64,000 bases of DNA, from IMG/VR virus record IMGVR_UViG_3300015360_000023, positions 1-64,000 of that record; one strand, written 5' to 3'. Below are positions 42,660 through 50,522 of this stretch, in pieces. The notes under the pieces are model-generated. The model ran no database searches. It was not told the origin of the DNA and worked only from the letters and a program-made list of their open reading frames with translations. The stretch comes from a virus. The translations under genes and the position numbers were made by a program. Each line of letters starts with the position of its first letter. Positions within the stretch are counted from its first letter, which is position 1.

Positions 42660-44989
42660 TGGCTAATGAATCACCAGCCTCAATTTTATTTGACCGTGAT
42701 GGCTATGATTTAGCTATTGCGCATGGCGATTCTATTACTGCTGATCAGCCTGGTTTTTTAGCTATTGGTAAGGATGGTTCTACCGCTCGTATTATCACTC
42801 TTGATTCATCCGGACGTTCTGTAGTTGTAGGAGCTGGTTCAGCGGGCTCTCCTGCGGGCGGCTTGATTACCATTCAGGGAGATGCTGCTGGCACACCCCT
42901 TCCTACCTCTATTGCCTCACTACCTTTGCCATCAGGCGCAGCTACTGAAGCAACCCTGGCTACTAGGTTAGCTGAATCTACATTCACTGCTCGCATTAAT
43001 ACTTTGGGTCAGAAGACTATGGCCAATTCAACGCCAGTAGTTTTATCATCTGATCAATCTACCCTTCCAATTAGCGCAGCTTCTTTACCACTTCCTTCTG
43101 GTGCTGCCACCGAAACAACTTTACTTACACTATTAACTGCATCTACTTTTACTACCAGAATTAACACTCTGGGTCAGAAGACGATGGCTAATAGTACTCC
43201 CGTTGTTATTTCTTCCGATCAATCTACAATAACAATTACTGGCGCCGTCACTGTTACCGGAACAGTCACTTCCAATCAAGGAACGCCCGCCGCTTTAGCT
43301 AATGCTTGGCCTATTAAAATAAGCGATGGCTCTAATTATGCTCCTTTAACTAATGCAGCTCCCGTTGGAAACGAACAAGGTTTAGTAGTAAGAAATATTC
43401 CATCTGGAACGCAGGTTATCTCTGGAACTGTTACAGCAACCGTATCTGGAACGGTTACCGCCAATCAAGGTACACCTGCTTCACTAAGCAATCCATGGCC
43501 AGTTCAATTATCGAATGGCACTAATACTCCGATAATTACTAATACTACACCAGGTGGTTCTGATCAAGCTTTGGTTGTAAGAAATATACCGTCTGGTACA
43601 CAAGCTATTTCTGCGGCTTCTCTGCCATTACCAACGGGGGCGGCCACCGAGGCAACATTAGCTACTAGGTTAGCGGAATCTACATTCACTACTCGTATTA
43701 ATACTTTAGGACAAAAGACTATGGCTAATTCTATGCCTGTAGTTATTGCCTCCGATCAAACTACATTGGCTATTACTGGTTCAGTTTCGGCCACTCAAAG
43801 CGGAACTTGGACTGTTCAGCCTGGAAATACAGCGAATACTACTCCGTGGTTAACTACTATTAGTCAAGGAGGTAATGCAGCCACTGTAACTGGCGCTAAT
43901 GCACTTAAGGTAGATGGTAGCTCTGTTACTCAGCCCGTTAGCGGAACTGTTACGGCTAATATTGGCACTTCCGGCTCATTAGCTCTTGATGCATCTATTA
44001 TAGCACAATCACTTATAGATAATAATGCGTTTACTGATGGTGTTACTAGAGTTCAACCAGTTGGATATATTTTTGATGAAGTAGCTGGTACAACTCTTAC
44101 TGAAAATGATGCCGCGGCAGCTAGAATCGATTCTAAACGCGCTCAAATTCAAGTAATTGAAGATGGAACTACTAGAGGCACAAGAGCTACGGTTAAAGCA
44201 GCTAGCACTGCCCCAGTATCTGGTGATACTTCATTAGTTGTCGTATTAAGTCCAAATCAACCACCTATTCTAGTCACAACATCTCCAAGTAGTTCAACTC
44301 CGCTTCTTGCTTTTGGTGATATTGCTTTAGCAGCTATTACAACCGTAGCATTACGTCGTACTACTTATACCGAGCAAAGCGTTAATTTTACTGGATCAAT
44401 TGTTTCATCATCGGCAAATGATTCATCCGCAGGTACAGGCGCACGTACAGTTCGTATTTATTGGATGAATCAGGCAGGCGCCACAACTGGATTTGAAGAT
44501 GTTACTCTTAATGGAGTTACTCCAGTTAATCTAGTTACTTCAACTAAATGTTTTATTGAGGCTATAGAGGTCTTAACAGTTGGTAGTACTAGATCTAATG
44601 CTGGAATTATTACTTTGAAAACGGGCGCGGCAGGAGCTGGCACAACTGTTGGAACTATTGGAGCAACAGATAACATTACATTTTGGGCCCATCATTATGT
44701 GAAATCAGGACTTACCTGTAATGTAACGGGTATCCTTATAGGGTCTAACGTTACAAACAGTTCCGGTTCGTGTATTGGGTCTCTTCGTTCACAAGTATTG
44801 CCTGTTGCAGATCAAGTAGATAAGCAGGTTTCTGACGGAATTACAGTAGCTGGATTAGATAGTTCGGTATATCGTTCTTATGGTTCTCAGATTCAAGTAG
44901 CTGGCCCGGCACGTATTACTTTAATTGTTACCACTGCAACGGGTTCTGCATTTAATTATCGTGGCTCATTTGATGCCTATGAAAGCTAA
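42659..44989 (+). CDS. Tail fibre-like protein with internal repeats and duplicated C-terminal domain
   Basis: The product is 776 residues, overlapping the previous stop (TAATG). The shaft contains three copies of a unit built from LPLPSGAATE--L-T-L--STF--RINTLGQKTMANS-PVV--SDQ (DNA near 42925, 43085 and 43615), plus GT(V/A)T-NQGTPA repeats. The last 220 residues form a domain shared with the next two genes: SS---DSSAGTGARTVRIYW, NGVTPVN, TLKTG, TFWAHHYV. Triple-stranded fibres with a C-terminal receptor-binding tip often look like this. Lack of charge and richness in Thr/Ser/Gly fit an extracellular fibre. Confidence 0.7.
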   Translation: MANESPASILFDRDGYDLAIAHGDSITADQPGFLAIGKDGSTARIITLDSSGRSVVVGAGSAGSPAGGLITIQGDAAGTPLPTSIASLPLPSGAATEATLATRLAESTFTARINTLGQKTMANSTPVVLSSDQSTLPISAASLPLPSGAATETTLLTLLTASTFTTRINTLGQKTMANSTPVVISSDQSTITITGAVTVTGTVTSNQGTPAALANAWPIKISDGSNYAPLTNAAPVGNEQGLVVRNIPSGTQVISGTVTATVSGTVTANQGTPASLSNPWPVQLSNGTNTPIITNTTPGGSDQALVVRNIPSGTQAISAASLPLPTGAATEATLATRLAESTFTTRINTLGQKTMANSMPVVIASDQTTLAITGSVSATQSGTWTVQPGNTANTTPWLTTISQGGNAATVTGANALKVDGSSVTQPVSGTVTANIGTSGSLALDASIIAQSLIDNNAFTDGVTRVQPVGYIFDEVAGTTLTENDAAAARIDSKRAQIQVIEDGTTRGTRATVKAASTAPVSGDTSLVVVLSPNQPPILVTTSPSSSTPLLAFGDIALAAITTVALRRTTYTEQSVNFTGSIVSSSANDSSAGTGARTVRIYWMNQAGATTGFEDVTLNGVTPVNLVTSTKCFIEAIEVLTVGSTRSNAGIITLKTGAAGAGTTVGTIGATDNITFWAHHYVKSGLTCNVTGILIGSNVTNSSGSCIGSLRSQVLPVADQVDKQVSDGITVAGLDSSVYRSYGSQIQVAGPARITLIVTTATGSAFNYRGSFDAYES

Positions 44990-44997
44990 GGAATAAT

Positions 44998-45966
44998 ATG
45001 TCACTTACACTAGCACCACAATTTACACAAATAAATTATACTTGGACTAACTGGAAAACTATTCAAGTTTTAAAAACTGGCAATCATCAATATGATGATG
45101 ATAATTCAGTTTATACAATTTATTTTTACGATGGCCCCGAGGTTCATATTTGTACCATATGGAAAGGTACAATTCCAGAAACTATTATTACTAATGGTAC
45201 TTATACTCAAGTTCAAAATAATATTGACAAATCAGATTTTGAAACTAATTTCAAACCTTATGGTAATAAATCGCTTGAACCATCTGCTAATGTTGTTTTA
45301 GGATATGCGACTTCAGTTAATGATGCTCTGACCATTATGCGTGCAACAGCATATGCGCAGCCAAGCACTAACGCTCAACGTTCTTTATTATCGAGTAATG
45401 CTGATGATACTTCGGCTGGCACTGGCGCAAGAACTATTAAGATTACGTATTATGATCAAACATTAGCTGGACCATTTTATGAGATAGCCTCTTTAAATGG
45501 AGTTACTCCAGTAAACACTGTAGCCTCTAATATTTGTTTCATAGAAAAAATAGAAGTTAATACAGTTGGTAATCAGTTAAGTAACGTAGGAACCATAACA
45601 TTAAAAGCGGCCGTCGCAGGCGGCGGAATCACTATTGGTACCATTGCAGCAGGAGACGGAGTTACTTACTGGTGTCATCATTATGTTGGGACTAATAAAA
45701 TCTGTAGAGTGATATCAGTTATTGGGTCCATCGATGGAATAAACAGCGGAGCGTTAGAGGTTCATAAATTGGTACCCACAAGTGTAACAACTCCAGAAAC
45801 AACAATTTCACCTAAACTTAGAATAACACCAAATAATACTGGACAAATAACTTTTGATGTTCCTATTACCGTAGTAGGGCCCGCCTTTATTGCTGTATAT
45901 GGCCGTTCAGATGCAACGTCTGGTAATTTAGATTGGTTTTCTAAAATTGGATTTTATGAGGTATAA
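44998..45966 (+). CDS. Fibre tip-like protein, second member of tandem family
   Basis: The product is 322 residues with AAGGA before the ATG. The N-terminal 90 residues (NYTWTNWKTIQVLKTGNHQY) are unique. From about residue 130 it carries the shared domain: SSNADDTSAGTGARTIKITYYD, NGVTPVNTV, FIEKIEVNTVG, TITLKA, TIGTIAAGDGVTYWCHHYV. The domain is fused here to a different attachment region from the one in the upstream fibre, consistent with separate tail proteins sharing a binding module. It abuts the next gene directly. Likely host-surface binding; the receptor is unknown. Confidence 0.65.
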   Translation: MSLTLAPQFTQINYTWTNWKTIQVLKTGNHQYDDDNSVYTIYFYDGPEVHICTIWKGTIPETIITNGTYTQVQNNIDKSDFETNFKPYGNKSLEPSANVVLGYATSVNDALTIMRATAYAQPSTNAQRSLLSSNADDTSAGTGARTIKITYYDQTLAGPFYEIASLNGVTPVNTVASNICFIEKIEVNTVGNQLSNVGTITLKAAVAGGGITIGTIAAGDGVTYWCHHYVGTNKICRVISVIGSIDGINSGALEVHKLVPTSVTTPETTISPKLRITPNNTGQITFDVPITVVGPAFIAVYGRSDATSGNLDWFSKIGFYEV

Positions 45967-46785
45967 ATGCCGATAACAGACAGACCAGTAAATAATTCTA
46001 TTCTATATGATGAAAGTGGGAAAGCTATCTTAGTAGACTCTGGTAATGGAGCGCTTATTGTGGGAGGGTTAGAGCATGCTATTGGCGACGGCCTCATTTC
46101 TACTGCTGGCGTATCTAGCGATCATGCTAAAGGTTATGTTGCAACAGCAAGCACATCCATTACAGTTGCAAGAGCCTCTACCTATGTAGAGCCAGCTTCT
46201 GCCTCACAAATGGAAATACTTTCATCCAGCGCAAGCGATTCATCCGCTGGAACCGGAACAAGAACGGTAAGAATTACGTATTATGATGGCTCTTTGAATG
46301 GGCCATTTACAGAAGATAAAACTATGAATGGTGTTGCTGCTGTTACGACAACTGCAACTAATATGAGATTCATAGATAAAATTGAAACACTAAGCGTAGG
46401 ATCTAACGGAACTAATGTTGGAACAATTACTTTAAGGGCAGTAAGTGCAGGGGCTACTGTAGGAACTATTGCTGTTAGCGATGGTATTACTTTTTGGGCA
46501 CACAAATATGTTCCTGTAAATACTAAGTGTTTTATTAAAAGGTGGTTTGTTGGTGTTCTTGGAAATAGCGGCGTAACATTTTTACGCACTAATCAACCAC
46601 TAACAGGAGTTTCTTTTGAGAAACAAATGACTCCATCTGTAAGAGTAACTACTGCGCAGCCATCACAAATTTATGACATGGAACATTTTATCGTACCTGG
46701 TCCAGCTAAGATTAGTGCGTGGGTCAGAGCAGATAGTAACACTGCTGCAACTTGGCATGTTGGATTTTCGTTTTATTGTCTTTGA
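45967..46785 (+). CDS. Fibre tip-like protein, third member of tandem family
   Basis: The product is 272 residues with GAGG before the ATG. A short N-terminal segment (ITDRPVNNSILYDESGKAILVDSGNGALIVGG) resembles the N-terminus of the 776-residue fibre. The remainder is the shared domain: SSSASDSSAGTGTRTVRITYYDGSLNGPF, NGVAAV, FIDKIETLSVG, TITLRA, TVGTIAVSDGITFWAHKYV. It is the most compact member and the last gene before the intergenic region that precedes an abundant protein. Confidence 0.65.
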   Translation: MPITDRPVNNSILYDESGKAILVDSGNGALIVGGLEHAIGDGLISTAGVSSDHAKGYVATASTSITVARASTYVEPASASQMEILSSSASDSSAGTGTRTVRITYYDGSLNGPFTEDKTMNGVAAVTTTATNMRFIDKIETLSVGSNGTNVGTITLRAVSAGATVGTIAVSDGITFWAHKYVPVNTKCFIKRWFVGVLGNSGVTFLRTNQPLTGVSFEKQMTPSVRVTTAQPSQIYDMEHFIVPGPAKISAWVRADSNTAATWHVGFSFYCL

Positions 46786-46853
46786 GTTCTATTAAAATTT
46801 TGACATGAATGGTGTAAGAACTTAATACTAAACCAATGACAAAAGGAAACACA

Positions 46854-47771
46854 ATGGCAGTTACTCCGTTAACTAATCGTCCAGTTCCACAAAATTCAAA
46901 TGAAAGCCGCGCAATGTTCGTATGGGTAGGCGCAACCGCTGCTCTAGACCCACTAGACACTGATGCAGATCAACAAGCTCTACTTAACTTCTGTGGCACC
47001 AATGGTGTCAACGTACTTTTTCTAGACATTTGGCGCTACCTAGGTGGTGCTAACTGGACTAACGCAAAGCGCGACAGACTTAAGCTTTTCAACGATGCAG
47101 CTCACCGTTCCGGTATCAAGGTCCACGCTCTATGCGGTGATCTTGGTTGGGGAACTCTTCAACAATGGGTTATGAAGAATATCATGAATCCAATCATGGC
47201 ATACAATGCTATGTGCACTAAGACATCTGAACAATTTGATGGTATTTGTTTAGACGTAGAGTATTGGCAAGACGAGGTTGCTTACCCAGCAGCTACTCAC
47301 CTTCCAGGGCTATGCGACCTAATCAAGGCTATGCGTCAACAAGCTGACGGGTCTCTTTCCGTTGGATGTTTCGCAGGGTTCTTCCTTAAGGATAACTCTG
47401 GGGCCCGCGCTCTACTTACTTACAATGGTAAGCTTGCTCAAGACGGCGAACATTTGATGGATGTTTGTGATTTCGTTATTCCAGGAACTTATCGTGATCA
47501 TGCTGCTGATAACGGAACTGATGGTGTTGGACAAATTACTTTGTTCCAGCCATGGTACGATTACGCCTCTACTGAAGGAAAGAATTTTGGACTATACTGT
47601 GGTTCTGAAACCATCAATATTACCCCAACCTACATCACGTACTTCGGTGGAACTAAGGCTGCTATGGAAGCTGAGCACACTTTAGTCTCTAACGCATTTA
47701 AAGTTGAAACTAACTCCGTATTTCTTGGTCAAGCTATCCATAGCTACGATGGTTGGAAAGCAATGTCCTAA
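46854..47771 (+). CDS. Abundant virion protein with glycoside-hydrolase-like motif
   Basis: The product is 305 residues from the ATG at 46854, with AAGGA at 46843-46847; the ATG at 46836 has no site. The sequence suggests a TIM barrel: VNVLFLDIWRYL, GIKVHALCGDLGW, then FDGICLDVEYW at 128-138, a strand-4 motif like the GH18 DGxDxDxE signature but with Cys132 in place of the first inner Asp. Later segments (LSVGCFAGFF, DFVIPGTYRDH, NFGLYCGSE) continue the strand pattern. It could cleave a host surface glycan or be a catalytically altered lectin. Codon bias is high and a strong terminator follows. Confidence 0.6.
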   Translation: MAVTPLTNRPVPQNSNESRAMFVWVGATAALDPLDTDADQQALLNFCGTNGVNVLFLDIWRYLGGANWTNAKRDRLKLFNDAAHRSGIKVHALCGDLGWGTLQQWVMKNIMNPIMAYNAMCTKTSEQFDGICLDVEYWQDEVAYPAATHLPGLCDLIKAMRQQADGSLSVGCFAGFFLKDNSGARALLTYNGKLAQDGEHLMDVCDFVIPGTYRDHAADNGTDGVGQITLFQPWYDYASTEGKNFGLYCGSETINITPTYITYFGGTKAAMEAEHTLVSNAFKVETNSVFLGQAIHSYDGWKAMS

Positions 47772-47795
47772 TCAAATTAAGTTTCTAGAATGATG

Positions 47796-47832
47796 AGACG
47801 CCCGGTAGAAATACCGGGCGTTTCTATTTGTG
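47796..47832 (+). terminator. Intrinsic terminator after glycosidase-like gene
   Basis: The core stem of ten perfect base pairs (ACGCCCGGTA with TACCGGGCGT), extendable to twelve, has a GAAA loop at 47808-47811. It is followed by TTCTATTTGTG. The 17-base 3' part equals that of the capsid-gene terminator. Confidence 0.88.
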
Positions 47833-47841
47833 TGACTAATT

Positions 47842-47852
47842 TGATATATCAT
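47842..47852 (+). promoter_or_regulatory. TGATATA-type promoter-like element before phospholipase
   Basis: TGATATATCAT lies 30 bases before the phospholipase ATG, right after a terminator, and a GGGG ribosome site follows. The arrangement of terminator, element, ribosome site and gene supports a promoter. Confidence 0.5.
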
Positions 47853-47871
47853 TAATAGCCAGTGGGGTTTA

Positions 47872-48732
47872 ATGAGAGTATTAGTCTTGAGCGGTGGCGG
47901 GAGTAAAGGTGCTTATCAGGTCGGCGCCCTCAAACACATCATTGGTGAGTTAGGTGTTGTTTATGATGCCTTTTGTGGCGTCTCTGTTGGGGCAATTAAT
48001 TGCGCCTCTTTAGCTATGTTCTCTTCTGGACAAGAGGAGCAATCTATCTCTGTTCTTGCTGATATGTGGGCTAAAATAAATACCTCTCAAATATATAAGA
48101 GGTGGTTTCCATTTGGACGTTGGCATGCACTTTGGAACAAGAGTTTTTTTGATAGTTCTCCTATGCGCAATCTAATTAGAAACAGTTTAGATATTAAAAA
48201 GATTCGAGCTAGCGGTAAACCAATTAACGTTGGTACCGTATCTCTTAGCTCTGGAAAATATACTATTTTTGATCAAACCTCAGATCATTTTATAGATGCC
48301 GTTACCGCCTCAGCCTCCTTTCCTGGCATGTTAACTCCGGTGAAATTCCTGGGCCAATTGTGGACGGATGGAGGGGTAAAAGAAATATCTCCAATCAAGA
48401 AGGCCGTAGAGATGGGGGCGGATGTTATTGATGTCATAATTACGTCTCCACATACACGTGTCAATAGATTTTTGGAAAATCCAACTACGGTTGATATTCT
48501 AAAACGCTCTATTGATCTATCTACAGATAAAATTATGGCAAATGATATTGAGAAAGTTCAAATGCATAATGTGCTAGCTTTAGCAGGTCTGGAAGATAAA
48601 AGGTATGTCAAAATTAATATATTAAGACCAGATTTCAATCTAATTGAAGATCTACTTGATTTCAGACCTGAAAAAATCCAAGAAATGATGGAAAAAGGGT
48701 ATATGGACGCTAAAAACAAATACACAATGTAA
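47872..48732 (+). CDS. Patatin-like phospholipase
   Basis: The product is 286 residues. All three patatin signatures are present: the oxyanion-hole loop SGGGSKGAYQVG at 7-18, the nucleophile elbow GVSVG at 36-40 with Ser38, and the catalytic dyad Asp in DGG at 166-168. Patatin enzymes hydrolyse acyl chains from phospholipids. There is no signal peptide or membrane anchor, so it would act in the host cytoplasm, at the inner membrane face, or from the virion. It has its own promoter-like element and follows the fibre genes. It may assist lysis, membrane remodelling or abortive-defence interference; which one cannot be told from sequence. Confidence 0.92.
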   Translation: MRVLVLSGGGSKGAYQVGALKHIIGELGVVYDAFCGVSVGAINCASLAMFSSGQEEQSISVLADMWAKINTSQIYKRWFPFGRWHALWNKSFFDSSPMRNLIRNSLDIKKIRASGKPINVGTVSLSSGKYTIFDQTSDHFIDAVTASASFPGMLTPVKFLGQLWTDGGVKEISPIKKAVEMGADVIDVIITSPHTRVNRFLENPTTVDILKRSIDLSTDKIMANDIEKVQMHNVLALAGLEDKRYVKINILRPDFNLIEDLLDFRPEKIQEMMEKGYMDAKNKYTM

Positions 48733-48760
48733 TAATTCTACATATCTAGTGGAGATATAA

Positions 48761-49114
48761 ATGGCTTTTAAGAACATCAAGAAAACCCAAGGTAGGGATT
48801 TTAACTTCTGGAATTCAACCGCTGTAAGCTGGGCGCAGTTTGGGGCACCAGATGGCTATACCCTTCTTGATGGCTATGGGCCTGATTTGGTTATTACTTT
48901 TCCAACTCAAGGCATCATGTTCACTAATGAAACTTCAGCAAGCGTTGTAGAGTATTCGTTTAATGGATCTACGATTCATGGAGTTTTGGATGGAACTGCC
49001 GGCAGCACTACTCGCGTAGTTATGTTTGATAATCGTGTAGCTTCTTTGATTTGGTTTAGATTAAAATCAGGCGGCACAGCAACTATAACGACCACCGCGT
49101 GGGGAATACGATAA
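48761..49114 (+). CDS. Small beta-rich structural protein
   Basis: The product is 117 residues with GGAG before the ATG. It is beta-rich, with two DGY tripeptides (APDGYTLLDGYGPD), an ITFPTQGIMFTNETSASVVEYSFNG strand set and a C-terminus TTTAWGIR. Small proteins of this look are common tail or capsid accessory proteins. No catalytic motif is visible. An HNH gene has its promoter-like element two bases after the stop. Confidence 0.58.
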   Translation: MAFKNIKKTQGRDFNFWNSTAVSWAQFGAPDGYTLLDGYGPDLVITFPTQGIMFTNETSASVVEYSFNGSTIHGVLDGTAGSTTRVVMFDNRVASLIWFRLKSGGTATITTTAWGIR

Positions 49115-49116
49115 CT

Positions 49117-49127
49117 TGATATAGTAA
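49117..49127 (+). promoter_or_regulatory. TGATATA-type promoter-like element before HNH gene
   Basis: TGATATAGTAA lies 17 bases before the ATG at 49134, the same spacing as at 41233. Only a weak AAGG lies between. Confidence 0.42.
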
Positions 49128-49133
49128 GGTATT

Positions 49134-49466
49134 ATGGGAAAGAGTAAGCTAATCAAGAACAAGTGTGAGATCGAGACGTGCTCGATTACGGACCCTAACC
49201 TACTTCAATTGCATCATATTATAGAAAGAACGGAAGTCAATACTAATAATAACAATTTTAACCTCGCAATCTTGTGTGCCAATTGCCACGGTTTGACGCA
49301 TAGTAGTAGGCTAAAGATTATTGGAGTTTACCCATCTACACAATTACCTAATGGTAGAACTTTGGTGTATGAGTTAGATGGTAAAAGAAATATTGAAGGT
49401 ATTGATAAGCCTTACGTTAAGTTCGAAAATAAATCGTTCAAGTTACATGGAGTGAAGGATGAGTAA
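49134..49466 (+). CDS. Small HNH endonuclease
   Basis: The product is 110 residues. CEIETC at about 12-17 supplies the first zinc pair. LQLHHIIERTEVNTNNNNFNLAILCANCHGLTH at about 28-60 (given here as separate motifs LHHI, N-NL-ILC, CHGLTH) is the HNH core with the catalytic His pair and the second zinc pair. The C-terminal 50 residues are a small beta region. Probably a homing endonuclease inserted between structural genes, with its own promoter-like element. It overlaps the next gene by eight bases. Confidence 0.85.
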   Translation: MGKSKLIKNKCEIETCSITDPNLLQLHHIIERTEVNTNNNNFNLAILCANCHGLTHSSRLKIIGVYPSTQLPNGRTLVYELDGKRNIEGIDKPYVKFENKSFKLHGVKDE

Positions 49467-49779
49467 AATAGATAAGACATTCTTGAGAGATGTCGGTGGT
49501 ACGGTAGAAAAGACAAATCTTGATGATGCGGCTAATCTAAGTAACAAAGTGCTTCAAGAACAAGAGACTCGTCGTAGGCTCTTAGCCCATGCCAGAATTA
49601 TTGGCTGTGAAAGAGATATGCTTTTGCTCTTTGCAAAATACGATAAATTGATGCGTAACTGCACCAACGATAAAGAAAGAGCAGATATTGCCAAACTTGG
49701 AGCTGTAGATACGTACAGACTATTGGGTGGCGGTGGGGAGTTGTACGTTGACGGACAACTTGTTTGTAAAGATAGTTAA
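49459..49779 (+). CDS. Hypothetical protein
   Basis: The product is 106 residues. It starts inside the last codons of the HNH gene behind AAGG. Helical, with an RRRLLAHARIIGCERDMLLLFAKYDKLMRN core and a Gly-rich turn before the C-terminus (LLGGGGELYVDGQLV). No family is recognised. It lies ten bases before the cold-shock gene, so it is likely an early or middle accessory protein, not a virion part. Overlap with the mobile HNH gene suggests the insertion was precise. Confidence 0.55.
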   Translation: MSKIDKTFLRDVGGTVEKTNLDDAANLSNKVLQEQETRRRLLAHARIIGCERDMLLLFAKYDKLMRNCTNDKERADIAKLGAVDTYRLLGGGGELYVDGQLVCKDS

Positions 49780-49789
49780 GGAATAAACG

Positions 49790-50023
49790 ATGAGTAATGA
49801 AAAATTTGTAGGTGAAGTTGTCTGGTTCGACCCTAAAAGGGGTTTCGGATTTATTACATGGGAAAAAGATGGCGAAAAACAGAAAGATCTGTTTGTTCAC
49901 TTCTCTGATGTAGCTTGTGAAGGTTTTAAAACCTTATACAAGGGACAGAAAGTATCTTTTGGTCTAGGTACTAATGTACGTGGCGATCCAAAGGCAACTG
50001 AAGTAACCATTCTCAAGAACTAA
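49790..50023 (+). CDS. Cold-shock-domain RNA/ssDNA-binding protein
   Basis: The product is 77 residues, the usual CspA-family length. RNP1 is KRGFGFIT at 16-23 and RNP2 is DLFVHF at 33-38. [26 protein letters not shown] and KATEV complete the five-strand OB fold. Such proteins melt RNA structure or bind single-stranded DNA and can act as antiterminators. AAGGA precedes the ATG. It stops directly against the stop of a convergent reverse gene. Phage copies may influence host or phage mRNA stability; this is inference. Confidence 0.93.
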   Translation: MSNEKFVGEVVWFDPKRGFGFITWEKDGEKQKDLFVHFSDVACEGFKTLYKGQKVSFGLGTNVRGDPKATEVTILKN

Positions 50024-50317
50024 TTACTTCTTGATTACGAATATTTGTATAATTTGGATTACTAGAGATAGTAATCCGGTGATGAATAGTATTTGAATTT
50101 TGAATAGGTCGCGGTTTGTTTCTTCGGCCTGTTTAACAATTTTATCAAGTTTTTCGTCTTGATCTTCTTGGATTTTCTTAATGTCTCTTAAAGAGTCAAT
50201 GATTTCTTCATTTTGCTCAGCGACTTCTGACTGAATTTCAATAGTCTTTTTGTTGACTTCTAGAATTAACTCCAGGTCCTTTTTCTTTACAGTTTCATTG
50301 TTTAGTTTCTCAACCAT
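50024..50317 (-). CDS. Coiled-coil protein with C-terminal membrane anchor (XhlA-like layout)
   Basis: The product is 97 residues. Residues 1-70 form a charged coiled coil (EVAEQNEEIIDSLRDIKKI). Residues about 73-94 are one hydrophobic helix (IQILFITGLLSLVIQIIQIFV) that ends in KK. This order, coil then C-terminal transmembrane segment, is that of haemolysin XhlA-type proteins that partner holins in some phage lysis cassettes. No separate holin is seen beside it, so a lysis role is only possible. GAGGG lies four bases before the ATG. Last gene of a three-gene reverse unit. Confidence 0.6.
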   Translation of the reverse strand: MVEKLNNETVKKKDLELILEVNKKTIEIQSEVAEQNEEIIDSLRDIKKIQEDQDEKLDKIVKQAEETNRDLFKIQILFITGLLSLVIQIIQIFVIKK

Positions 50318-50340
50318 CGGACCCTCAGCATATTTTAAAG

Positions 50341-50520
50341 TTATTTCTTTTTCCCTTTCCTACCCTTAATTTTTGATATGACATCATCAAGTTTGTCATT
50401 CAGCTTTTTATAATCTTCTATAGTCTCATTTTCCAAATCATCAATTGGTAATGGTTCTGTAACAGAAATTGTTTCACTTATACTTGCGGCGGCAGCAGCT
50501 ATATTGCGTCTACGTGACAT
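50341..50520 (-). CDS. Small hypothetical protein (59 residues)
   Basis: A 59-residue ORF on the minus strand starts MSRRRNIAAAAASISETISV and ends in KIKGRKGKKK. It starts two bases after the stop of the 137-residue gene and has AAGG eight bases before its ATG. Its basic ends flank an acidic centre (PIDDLENETIEDYKKL). No family is recognised. Tight spacing within the reverse operon, with a ribosome site, supports it as a real gene. Confidence 0.6.
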   Translation of the reverse strand: MSRRRNIAAAAASISETISVTEPLPIDDLENETIEDYKKLNDKLDDVISKIKGRKGKKK

Positions 50521-50522
50521 GA

